This document shows, one piece after another, positions 12,680-24,200 of a stretch of DNA of 64,000 nucleotides. Position 1 is the stretch's first letter. Every line of letters starts with the position of its first letter. This DNA comes from Nectonema munidae (Eukaryota; Nematomorpha; Nectonematoida; Nectonematidae), in contig JAUIRK010000762.1 in the NCBI GenBank assembly GCA_030549495.1, positions 1-64,000 on the forward strand, in the 5' to 3' direction. Both the position numbers and the translations under genes were made by a program. The notes beneath the pieces are model-generated. The model did no database searches. It saw only the letters and a list, made by a program, of their open reading frames with translations, and was not told where the DNA came from.

Positions 12680-12714
12680 TTGAAACCGTGCTAATCAAGG
12701 GATTACTGTACATA
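12680..12714. repeat. Tigger-type terminal repeat at a TA site
   Basis: ACCGTGCTAATCAAGGGATT then ACTG followed by TA has the form of the right end of a pogo/Tigger element (reverse complement CAGTAATCCCTTGATTAGCA). The core matches the motif at 6304-6322. Confidence 0.5.
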
Positions 12715-13288
12715 AAAAATATGTTTAGTATAATTACTTTTTTTGTTGCTAAATAAACGCGCTTTGCCGATGTTAGAATCTGATCTAAAAGTTTTTGTAA
12801 ACATAAAATTAAAAGTCACTATAAATATTTGGTTTTATTTGAAACTTAACTAAATTAAAAAGCTTTAAAATATAATGATAATATGTTTCCTAATAGCTTA
12901 TCTATGAAAACAAATTCATAAAAAGGTTAAAAAAAAAGAACCAATTAACACATCAAATAGAACGATAAGTAGGAATTTTTTTACAAAAAATTGAGAACTG
13001 GAATGTCAAAGAAGAATAATTATATTAGTGGCCGAATTGTCCCTCTGTAAAAAAAAGCTAGAAGTCGAATTAAAAAAACTTTTAAATGTTTAGAAGTGGA
13101 ATTGTCTCAAGGCCGAATTGACCTGCTTTCCTCTCAATAAAAAGCATTCATCCATAAAAATAATAAATAAATAATTTATCTTTTTAAAATTTGAAAGACC
13201 TTTAAATTTAAAAGCGTACCTAAGTGGCAATATAAGATGGAAAATTAATGCTTAATTACAAAGCAATAAGAAAAGATAATCAAATGGA
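12715..13288. other. AT-rich DNA, no gene recognised
   Basis: No coding frame or RNA was recognised. GGCCGAATTG occurs twice, near 13030 and 13110, and may be the remnant of a short inverted-repeat element. Confidence 0.35.
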
Positions 13289-13620
13289 ACCTCAAATTTG
13301 ATTAATACTTATGGGTATTTTCATATCCTAAATGTAAAAAATGAGTCCAGAAATGAAAACAACATGATCGATTTGGTATAAAACATATATTTTATGTAAA
13401 ATGTGAAGGAATGTTTTTGGAGACAATTTTCAGAAGTAAACCGCAAATTTGATTAACACTTATAGGTAATTTCAAATCCTAAATGTAAAAAATGAGTCCA
13501 GAAATGAAAACAGCATGACCCATTTAGTATAAAAACTGTAAAATTTGAAGGTATATTTTATTAGATACATTTTTGATCAATCAAAATTTTGATTGACATT
13601 TTCTAAAAAGTAGCCATGAT
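13289..13620. repeat. Short copy of the second tandem array with the same right end
   Basis: About two units of the 11.4-12.4 kb repeat, closely similar to its last units, followed by the same unique tail (GGTATATTTTATTAGATACA, then a GATCAATC palindrome-like stretch). Sharing both unit and tail suggests a segmental duplication or two copies of one repeat-bearing element. Confidence 0.75.
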
Positions 13621-13917
13621 TATTGAAAAAATTAAATATATAAAGTGTTATGCGTTCCAAACTGTATATAATTATAAATTTTCAGGGTATTATATAATAT
13701 AGATCCTAAGTTATAAGGTTAAGTACAGATAATGTAAAAATTTTGCTGAAAAATTTTTATTTTTGATATTGATTGACAGTTTTGGACATGAAAGGTTCAT
13801 TCAACTACCATTAAAATGGTTTCAAAAGATGCAGCTAGCGATTTTACGAAAAGTCACAAAATATGAAGGGATATGGGTTAAAACTGATTTAAAACTAAAA
13901 AATATTATTATAAATAA

Positions 13918-14640
13918 TAGGGATGCACCGGAGTCTATCCGGCAGGATATTTCGCCGGATAGTGACAATTATTTGATATTCGGCATGAACGCCGGATAAT
14001 TCTTATATCCGGCAGGATAAACTGGATAGTTACAAACAAATTATCATTAAATGTTTACTTTTAAAAAAGCACAAAACTAATAAGAGTAAGTTTTTAATGA
14101 CAAAAAGTTCACAATTTGAGTTTATTTCAAAGAATTAACTAACAAATAAGACATGTCAAAAAAATTTCTTGCCATTGTGATGAAGGAATAAAAGCATTTC
14201 TCCTTTTTCAGCCAAAAGTTTGGTTCTTTTTTCTTCAAAAATGTTTCCATATTCGGAAAAGAGTCTCTATGAGTACACTGATGAAGCAGATGTGCATAAG
14301 TGTTTGGCTGTTAGATACTTTAGCAAAGGAAATTTTTCTTCCTGCTTCCAATATTGCAGGGGACATTTTTTCTTTTCAAGAGTGGGGTACTGAGATAGGC
14401 TTCCAACTCTCTGGCTCCTTCATCTTCAATATCATTTTTCGACACATTTTTATTGTTTGAATTTCTATTGGTTTCAGCAATTTCTTGGAAGCAAGCTTGT
14501 CTTTAAGAAATTGGTCTTTAAATCGTGGATCAAGTATTGTTGGCAGAACATATATCGGTTTCGTCATGATGTTGAAACCTGAATCCGAATCATTGAAAAA
14601 TCTTTCAAAATAATCAAACAGTTTAATTATTTTTACATTT
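13918..14640 (-). mobile_element. hAT element fragment with terminus and transposase remnant
   Basis: The left end TAGGGATGCACCGGA has the form of a hAT terminal repeat. CCGGCAGGATA subterminal repeats follow at about 13940 and 14010, with GCCGGATA copies between them. On the minus strand, LPTILDPRFKDQFLKDKL (14500-14550) is the LDPRFK motif of ZBED-type hAT transposases. A further frame near 14160-14280 reads NIFEEKRTKLLAEKGEMLLF, the end of the hAT dimerisation domain. Stops and frame changes lie between the two. The N-terminal half and the other terminus were not found. Confidence 0.75.
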
Positions 14641-15170
14641 GGAAAAGAGCTTGGGTAAGTTTGGGTAAAAAGTCACGCAATGAAAGTTATATATACTACG
14701 TACTTAGTAAATATTTTTATTTTAAAAGAGAGCAACGATTCAGAAACATTATCAAAGAGACTAATGTTATCTATATAAAATTCATTAGCTTTATTAAAAT
14801 GGAAATTTTTGATCTTTTCAGTCGTTTGCTTGAGTTTCTCGTATTGTATGTGGAGTTCTCATTATATCTGATCAATGGTCCAAACACATTGTGTAAGTGA
14901 CCGTTAATGTTTTTATATAGAAATATAAAACCATTAAAAATTTTAAAATATTTATATTTTTATAATTAAACATTCCTTTTCAATATTTTACTAACAGCGT
15001 ATTTATATTAGATACTATATGCTTTTTTAAATATACTTAAAGTTAATTTTGGTTAAGATAAATCCTGCTATATTAATTTCTTCTTTCTCCTACAACAAAA
15101 CAAAAATTTTTTAAATATGAAAAAATTTATTTTTTATTTTTTTAAGTATTCAATTTGGTAAATTGATAAT
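14641..15170. other. AT-rich upstream region of PSMD3
   Basis: Lies between the hAT fragment and the probable first exon of PSMD3, so it should hold the promoter. No TATA box or other site can be singled out in such AT-rich DNA, and no coding frame was recognised. Confidence 0.3.
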
Positions 15171-15225
15171 ATGGAGCCTAATTCTAACCTATCAATTGGA
15201 AATCCTGAAAGTGAATCCTTTAATA
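15171..15225 (+). CDS. PSMD3: PSMD3 exon 1 (probable)
   Basis: ATG at 15171 opens a short acidic, Ser/Asn-rich peptide (MEPNSNLSIGNPESESFN), ending at a GTAATA donor at 15226. It leaves one base (A), which the two bases AT at the start of exon 2 complete. The phase fit and the low-complexity character match Rpn3 N-termini, but no conserved residues lie in it, so another first exon is possible. Confidence 0.5.
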
Positions 15226-18200
15226 GTAATACTTTATCGTAATATTTAATTTTAAATAAATTATTTTCCTAAATTTACAATTTATAAGAATTTTTATTTT
15301 GATGAGACAATATATTTAATGGTGTATCAAACCATTAGTAATGGGCAACAATTCCACATTGGTGTAGCCGATAATTTCATCAAGTATTTTAATGATAGTG
15401 TATATGGTTTTGTATTTAAATTCTTTACTTGTAGTTTAGATATATAAAATTTTGATATAAATTCAGTTATTATTTAATTTTAACTAGGTTCTTCATAATA
15501 AAAATGAATTATTACACTCTCTTCCCTTCTATCATATTGTTCTACCTATTATGTATAATTTATAAATTTGTAGATACAGTTAAGCAGCCAAAATGCTTCG
15601 TTCGAATATCCGTTTACTCCTACAAAACGAAAGAGAATTAACTTTCATATCATAACACAAGACTTGTGTTTATTTGACACTTTTTGTATTTTGTTATTAA
15701 CACAAAAAGTCACTAATATATTCATGGATTAGAGTCTCACGCTGATGACTTGGTGTAGTGTCTATTTCTTTGGCTCTTTAAATATTTATGGTCCTAGGGT
15801 TTGTCATATTGTATCTGATTTTGCCGTATATCGTACGATGTTATACCGGAATCTGACTGTATTAGTACAGATTGTAAAAATTGGGTCTATTTTTTTTAAA
15901 TAATATGCTTATATTTTTATATAGTACAGATTGTAAAAATTGGGTCTATTTTTGTAAATAATATGCTTACACTTACATTTTATTGTATTTTGCGTAATTA
16001 ACGTTTATTCTTAAGCAATGATATCAAAATAAGATTATTACTTAACCGATTATCTAACTAATTTTTTAGGTTATAACTTTGTTCGTGTTGTTCCTCTAGC
16101 TTAGGGTTCATCTCGAGACTAACCCCGTCTTCAAAGCCGTGTTTAAATTCCTCAAAAATTACTTGAGGCGAGAATTTAAACTAAAATAATTACCATTTAA
16201 GGCAAGGTTTTCAATTCCAACATGATTATTTTCTTATAAAAAGAATACAAATTTGTAGCGCGTTTCCTCCTCCTCATTTCAAATCGCACACATGTATAAT
16301 AATAATTCTAGGTATGAAATGGGTCATATTGGCTAAATATTATGAGGGGCTGTGCCGTCTCCCTTAAGTTTTTCGAGATAATTTTGAATAACGACAAATT
16401 TCAAATGTACTAGTTTTTAAGAATTTGTATGATATATTTCTGTCTTGTTTTATAATGGATTTGTTCGAATATGCTTTAATTAATTTTTAAAATTTTTCAA
16501 GATTTGGATGAAGTTTTGAAAAATGTTGACAAAAGTTTTATATTAAAAGATGTTAGATACCTTAAGCGTGCTATACGTTCTTTAGCATCAATTAAAAAAT
16601 GTTTGGATATTGAGTCTCTAACTCATCTTATAAAGAAAGTTTATCCGGTTGGCTTAAAGCAAGATGCCATCCTAAAACTACTGCCATCAATTCCTTCAAA
16701 ACCAAAAGTAAAGCGTTTAAATAGTAAGCAACATTTTACAATTTTTACTTTCAAAGGTCTCTACAGAAGAAGATGTTGAAATGGAGGATGCTAGTGCCGA
16801 ATCTCAATTGAATAATGAAAAACTTTTTTCGAACTTTACACTCTCTCCCGAAATTGATATTTTTATCCATCTCTTAGTCTTACTAATTTTGATGAATGAA
16901 AAACATTCCTCTGTAAGCTTTATTTTATATAATTCTATACCTTAAAAGTTTTTCTGAAATATGCTTTGGTATTAAAATTGCCTTATTCTGTCATTTCCAA
17001 ATATCTTGATGTTCTAATTATTTAAAGTACAGTATCCAAATTTACATTGTTTTTTTGATTGATCTTAGCATAATTTTTTCATAAAACTTTAATAGATATA
17101 CGAAGGTAAAAACAAAAATTTTTTACTTACAATTCTGTCACAGTGATTCTATTTTTCTTTCTGTCTCCTTCTCTGTTTTTCTCTTCCGCTTTCTCTGCTA
17201 AAACTCAATCATTCAAGCTCTCTTCTCTCACTCAAGGTCTCTTCTCTTGTTAGCTCTCCTATCTCATTCTGCTCTCTTCCTTCCAGTGGCGTAGTTACGC
17301 TGAGGCATGATGAGCAATGAACCATGTACTTCATGGTGCCCCTATGCACCTTATGCGATATCAGTTTTAGAAAATTTCTCCAATGAAAGGATCAAGATAG
17401 TATAAATAATATTGTGCATGTTTTTTAAGTTTTTAAATTGTGCCCTATCAACTTTTTTTTGGCTACGCCACTGCTTCTCTCTAATTTGTATTTAAAGTTA
17501 AATTAAAAATAATTCTATTTTATCTCATTAGAAACTAGTTTTTAGCGGAATATAAGTTCAATATTTTCAGAACCTTTTTTCATGATACCAAAGTTCAGCT
17601 ATTCAAATTAATCACAGAGATTTTTGGTAGAAATTTAGTTCCATCAATACATCAATACACCAAACATTTTGAAAAAATGAAAATTAGTTTGTTTTTAAAT
17701 GGGAGAAAAATAGTTTTCAATCGTTACAATTTTATATCAATGAATATTGTCGGACTCGCGTTAAATTTTTTTAAGGAAATAGTTTAAAAATATAATATCG
17801 AAACAAAATTTTTCATTTGTTAAATATGTACTTGATCTATTTATGACAGCTGTCAGAATTTTATTTGTAGACAGAAATATTCAAAAAAAGGCAATGATTT
17901 TCTTGTTCTCGTATACTATAATTTTTATGATTTATGTTTTTTAAATGCTTTTTTAATGATTTTGTATTCTTATACTTAAATAATTATATGAAAAGTGATT
18001 AAACTACCATTTTTGTATACAATGATTCCTTACCAAATGTAAAAAATACAAGCGTTACCAAATCACGCTATAAGGGTTAGCTACTTAAACGTTGGCTTTG
18101 CTGCTTATAAAAACTTCAAAATATCAAATAGGCTATCTCATTTTTTATGCCTCCTATTATTTTGAAATTATTCTGAGAACAGGCAGTTTCATTTTAAAAT

Positions 18201-21200
18201 AGTGAAAATTGCTTTATTAGTTTATTTTGTCTCCTTTCCTCCTTATGTTAATTATGTAATAAATTTTTAAATTTTGAGTAAAAGGTAGCTTTCATTGTAA
18301 CGCTTATGTCAAACTATGAACAAATTAGCCTTTTATAATAAATTTTAAGGAAAAAAAGTTGAAGTATAGAGCTTCAACAAAAACTAAAAATTTTAGAGCA
18401 TAACTTAAGTTTTTTGACAACTAATTTGACGTATCCCCTACAGCATAATCTATGGGTGGCATGGCAGGTTGGTTGAGATGATGGACATAGCACGGAAGCC
18501 TATGGATTCGATTCCTCATCGATACGAATTTGTTCATAGTTTGACATAAGTGGTACATCAGTTCCTGGTCAATGAAAACACACCAACGGTACCTTTAGCT
18601 TACCTTTTACTCAAAATTGAAAAATTTGCTACATAATTAACATAAGAGAGAAAGGACACAAAATAAACTAATAAAGCAATTTTCACTATTTTAAAATGAA
18701 ACTGCCTGTTCTCAGAATAATTTCAAAATAATAGGAGGCATAAAAAATGAGATAGCTTATTTGATATTTTCAAGTTTTTATAAGCAGCAAAAGCCAACGT
18801 TGATTTAGTTAACCCTTATAGGGTAATTTGCTATTTTTTACATTTTGTAAGGAATCATAGTTTACAAAAAACGGTTGTTTAATCACTTATCATAGAATTA
18901 TTTAAGTCTAAGAACACAAAATCATAAAAAAAACCATTTAAACTAACATAAATCATAAAAATCATAGTATATGAGAACAAAAAAATTATTGCGTTTTTTG
19001 ATTATTTCTCTGTTTACAAATAAAATTCTGAGAGCTGTCATAAATAGATCAAGTACATTTTTATTATAATAATCAACAAATTTTCTTAAAAAATGATTTA
19101 ATTAACCCATATTAACCCAATAAAAAAATTTTGAAAATAGATAATTTTTTATGATAAATAGCCTCTAAATAACATGAAAACAAAAATATTTAGAAAAAAA
19201 AATAAATCAATTTGTTTTTATAAGCAAAAAATGTTTTGTAAGTTTAAACTGACAATGGGAACGAAAGTATTCATATTTATTATTTCAAGATTAAACAAAG
19301 TTAGGTAGTTCAAGAGAAATATTTATTTGACCGTCAATCATAAAACTTTATTTTTTAATTAATTTTATTATATTTCGCTAAAATCAACCATTATTAAATT
19401 TCAGACCCTTCTAGTTCAGCAATTTTACAAAAAAATGATATACATACAAAAACATAAATATTTATTTTAAAAATTATATTGTTTTGTGATATGTAGTAAA
19501 AGAATCAGGATGTAATCCGACGTTACACTTTGAACAAGAATACAGCGTTCTTCCGCCGCACTTCATTGCGCGTCTTCTTTGCTTACCTTTTATAATCCAG
19601 TGATCAAAACTATCTAATCTTGACTCTTCACTGGATAAAAAAAGTTCTTTGTTTTTTGAAGGAGTTATTAAAATTTTTGGTTTCGAATATTGAGCAATAT
19701 AATAATTTACTATATTTCTTCTAAAGGATAGTAAATCTAAAGGTTGTTCTTTAAACATTTTTCTTTGATATCTGTATATTTGAAAAGCATTATTTACAGC
19801 TAAATCAAGCAAATAGCGAAAAACAGGCCAATACCATTTTTTGTTCCTTAGATTGATCATATAATATGAAATGTTTTGATCAAGTCTATCGACACCTCCC
19901 ATATTTGCGTTATACTGTTCTACAATTTGGGGTCTTTCAACTTGGATAAACTTCTTTGTTTTTCGGCAGTATCTTTTACATGAACTGACTGAATTTCTAC
20001 CATAAAATGATGAAATAAATGTAATTACTTTGTTATCTCTCCATCTGGCTATTGCAAATTTATTCTTATCATCAACCACAACGTCAGAAGAACCTCTTGG
20101 TAATTTCATCATTGATTTTTCATTTATAAGTGGAGCATTTTTTGTTCTATTCATTCGTAAAGTTCCTGTATAATTAAAATTTTTTTGATGCAAGCTTTCT
20201 ACTAAAGGAATGCTGGAGAAAAAATTGTCGGCTGTAATATGATAATGAAAACTTTTATTTGAATCGAGAATTTCGGCGAAATTTTTAACGACTGAACCTC
20301 CAAGTCCCAATTCACAATCATAAATTGCTTCGTTTTTACCACTATATGGAGAGAACTGAATAGCATATCCATATCTCGTTGAGCACACCCAAAACTTGTA
20401 GCCAAACTTTATAGGCTTGTTTTTTATATACTGCTTACATGAATGCCTTCCAAAATACGGGACCATTGCTTCATCTATACAAATATGCGTTTGCTTATGA
20501 AAATTATCCAAACATTTTTCATTTATATAATCAATTAAAGGACGAACTTTTGCAAATTTATCAGATGCATCAATCTTTTCATTATCAACAAAATGCAAAT
20601 ACATCATGATACTATCAAACTCGTTTCTAGAAAGTAAGGATGAAATTGAAGAAATATCTATGTCCTTTGAGTTTTCCCAAAACATTTTTTTTCTTGGAAG
20701 AGAAACATAGCCACTTATCAATAAAACTGCCAAAAAAGACCTACATTTTTTAATATCTAAGATAAAGCTGTGATTACCTTTCTTGTATGCATATTTGTTA
20801 GTTTCTTTACAAATTTGTTCAAGAAGTTCATCTGTAAAAAATCTGTGAAAAAGCAAAAATGGAGAATCAAAAGTGTCCAAGTCAATGTCACTTTCATCAA
20901 TGAAATTTAAATATGTTTCTGGTTTTTTGTCTTTCTTCTCCCAAATAAATTGCTTCGTTTCTCTAAGTTTTCTTTTTGTTGGCCTGCATTTTGCTTTTTT
21001 TTCATCTTTATCAAAAGAATGCACTTGTAAGGATGTAAAGGCTAAAAGCTGGTTCTTATTTAAATTATTGATATTTTCTTTTTCATCTTCACCTGAATCA
21101 ACATCGCTAATGTCTACATTTGTATTCATTGGAGGTTCAATATAGATTTTAGAAGCTGTAAAAAACTCAGAACTTTCATTTATAGCTTCTTCTAATGTAT

Positions 21201-24200
21201 CAAGAACATTGCAAAGAGTATCCTCAGCCATTTTAAAATAAAGACAAATTAAAACTAAAAAAATAAAATAAAATATTACATCAAGGACTTTTTTATAAAC
21301 ACGTATCTATTTTATCCCATTGTCAGTTTAAACTTATATAATAAAAAAAGTAAAACTATTTGAAAAAAATTGTAAATTTCTAAATTTATGTCTTTAAAAG
21401 TATTAAAATACTTTTAATTAAGTTTTTAAAAAGTTTTAGTTTGAAAAATTTTATTTTCTAATTTAAAATTTTAGTTTTTACTCTTAAACTCAGATAAATT
21501 TTCTTTTAGAAATGAAAACAGAAATTTTCAATAAAATTTTGATAAATAAAACAGAAACTTAGTATAAAAAAATTATTTGATTTTTATACTGTACAAAAAA
21601 TCAGAAATAATTTTTTTTTTTTTGCTATACTTTTAAAACATAAGCAATTTTCAATGTAAGTTTAAACTGACAGTGGGATGATTTGGGTTACATGTAGTGT
21701 TACTTACAAAATTTAACAATCGAACATTATAAAAAATATCTCTGCTCAAATATTAAACAAATAGAGTATTTTTGCTTTTAAACTGAATAGCTAGTTCAAA
21801 TATTCATTCCTAAATAGGTATTGAAAAAAAATTTCTTGATGAAAAAAATTAAAGTTTTCAAATGTATCAAAATGTAACAAACGTACTGATAAAGATTAAA
21901 AGTGACCTTTATTGAAAAAATTTTTAACGCGAGTCTGCCAATATTCATTGATATAAAATTGTAACGATTGATAACTAATTTTCTCTCATTTAAAACAAAC
22001 AAATTTTCATTTTTGCAAAATGTTTGGTTTATTTTGATGGAACTAAATTTTTACCAAAAATCTCTGTGATTAATTTGAATAGCTGAACTTTGGTATCATG
22101 AAAAAATTTTTTGAAAATATTGAACTTATATTTCGCTAAAAACTAGTTTCTAATGAGATAAAATAAATTATTTTTAATTTAAATCCAAATTCAAATTAGA
22201 GAGAAGAGAGCTGAATGAGATAGGAGAGCTTGAATAAGAGAAGAGAGCTTGAGTGAAAGAAGAGAGCTTGAATGAGAGAAGAGAGATTGAATGAGAGAAG
22301 AGAGCTTGAGTGAAAGAAGAGCTTGAATGAGAGAAGAGAGATTGAATGAGAGAAGAGAGCTTGAATGAGAGAAGAGAGCTTGAGTGATTGAGTTTTAGCA
22401 AAGAAAGCGAAAAACAGAGAAGGAGACAGAAAGAGAGAATCACTGTGGCAGAAGAAGATGAGAAAATCAAGTGGATGATCAACATGTGTTTGCATCAGTG
22501 TCTTAAGTTTAAATCTCACTGACTATACCAGAGAATGAAGTTAATAGTATAGTTGCTAAGTAACTTTGAAACAAAATTAATGAATAGAACAAACAACTCA
22601 TTTACATAATTTATTATAATTGCCGACAGTTAGACTGATTCCAAAAAAGCTTTTAATAATCTTTCTCATCCCATATATAGCCCCCTATTCTCTCACAAAA
22701 CAACCATTACCCCTAAAAATATTGAACCATTACCCCACTGGGGTAATTTACCTCTAGGTTGGGAAATACTGTCTTAGAGGATTCACTGTAACCAATAAGT
22801 CTACCTATAAATTAGCTAAGCATCTATTTCTATGAATGAAGGTTTTCCACGTATAAATCAAGACATGTTGACTAAAAGAGATGTTTTTACTTTTAAGGCT
22901 GCGGATTGTGGTAATGCTTTGCTCTCAAAAATTTCAGCATACAATCGAAGATCACTTGACATTTTGTCTGCCAAATGCTATTTCTATTTCTTCAGAGTTT
23001 ATGAGATTTTGGGCAAATTGGATGAAATTTTCAGGTACTTCCTTCACGCAATGGCTTAAAAATCACCAGGGCAAATGAGAAAGGTGGAAGATCTCTTATT
23101 AATGGCTTTCACAAATTGAAATGTCACGGAGGACTCATAAATTAGTTCACTACAAATCAAAGTTTAAATCAGTGTTTGTGTTTTTTTGTTGAATTTTTCA
23201 TCTCAATGATGTTACCAGAACGAATATTTTTGCTTAGGAGACGATATACAAAATTTCTAACAATTTGATTAATTGCACTTGATACTTGTTGATTTCACAG
23301 GTATTTTTTGAAATCACTAGTTTTTGGTATTTCATTCTACGTTTCTTTATTTTTTTTGTCTTATCAAATCATTTTTACACCGTTGTTGTATACCCCACAA
23401 ACGAAGAGCAATTTTTTGATAGCATTTTAAAAACTTTTCATAAGGGCGTCTTCCACTTCATATATGTCAAATGGAAAGCTGAGCAGATTACGTTTTATGC
23501 GATTTATTGGAAGTTAATATTTTATAATTTTATCTTCCAAGGATAAAAATCCATTCACATACAGAGATAAAGTAGAGAGCCCCGTCGCCAGACTACAGTT
23601 CCACGTAAACAAATTTGTTTCAATTTTTCCTCATTTAACGAAAAAAAAATGAAAAAGACAAACAGGTTCATAGGTTTTGTAGTTAAATATATTGATTGCC
23701 CGAATTTTTAGTTCTGATTTGGTCTATTCTGGCTACAAAGAGCCGTTAAGCTTGTCTAAAAAACTTGTTACCCAGAGTCTGAAGAAGATAGTTTTGTCGA
23801 AATCAGTCAATAAATTTCATTTTCACTGAAATTGATTCCCTTTATCATTCTGCTATGAAACGTGTTTTTGAATTGTTTAGTTCTCTCGTGACGCGTCTGC
23901 AAAACGCTACACTGCACAAAGACTGGCATAGTGTGGCGACTCTGCAAAATCTCATCCTCCGCTACTACATCCTGAAGAAGGAGTATGCGCGTGCCGAAAA
24001 ATTCGCCTCCAAAACGAACTTTCCCGAAGAAGCCAGTTCGAACGAGTGTGCTCGCTATTTCTACTACTTGGGTATTTGTATTCGTTTTTATCGCATACAA
24101 TCAACGAGTGAATTTTCTTAGCACGACAGAATAACGGTTTTTCATATATTTTTCCTGACCTCATACATGTATACTAGGGTGACAAAAAATGTATGGTAAA

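Larger units (their letters stand above)
17136..22493. mobile_element. Large foldback (inverted-repeat) element, copy A/B, with nested piggyBac
   Basis: The left arm begins at or just before CACAGTGATTCT (17139) and the right arm ends with AGAATCACTGTG (22436-22447), with homology to copy C continuing to about 22493. The outer arms (17136-17800 and 22493-21690) carry a CT-rich stretch with TCAAGCTCTCTTCTCTC-type units. The inner arms (17800-18320 and 18575-19090) are inverted copies of one another. The loop (18320-18575) contains a 72-nt tRNA-like sequence. A 2.58-kb piggyBac (19106-21687) interrupts the right arm and a 190-bp MITE the left arm. Compared with copy C, the left arm lacks about 250 bases near 17790. 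No transposase belonging to the foldback itself was found. Confidence 0.8.

Noticed and set aside
20202-20405. Small frames overlapping the piggyBac gene, including 20873-21145 on the + strand
   Set aside because: Shadows of the intact 585-codon transposase.
22174-22519. Two overlapping Ser/Leu/Phe-rich frames on the - strand
   Set aside because: They translate the CT-rich tandem repeat in the right foldback arm; the repeats are shared with non-coding arms at 17.1 and 43.4 kb.
23760-23830. CTGAAGAAGA ... GTCGAAATC motif resembling retroelement 3' ends
   Set aside because: Too short and without adjacent coding remains, so it could be chance.
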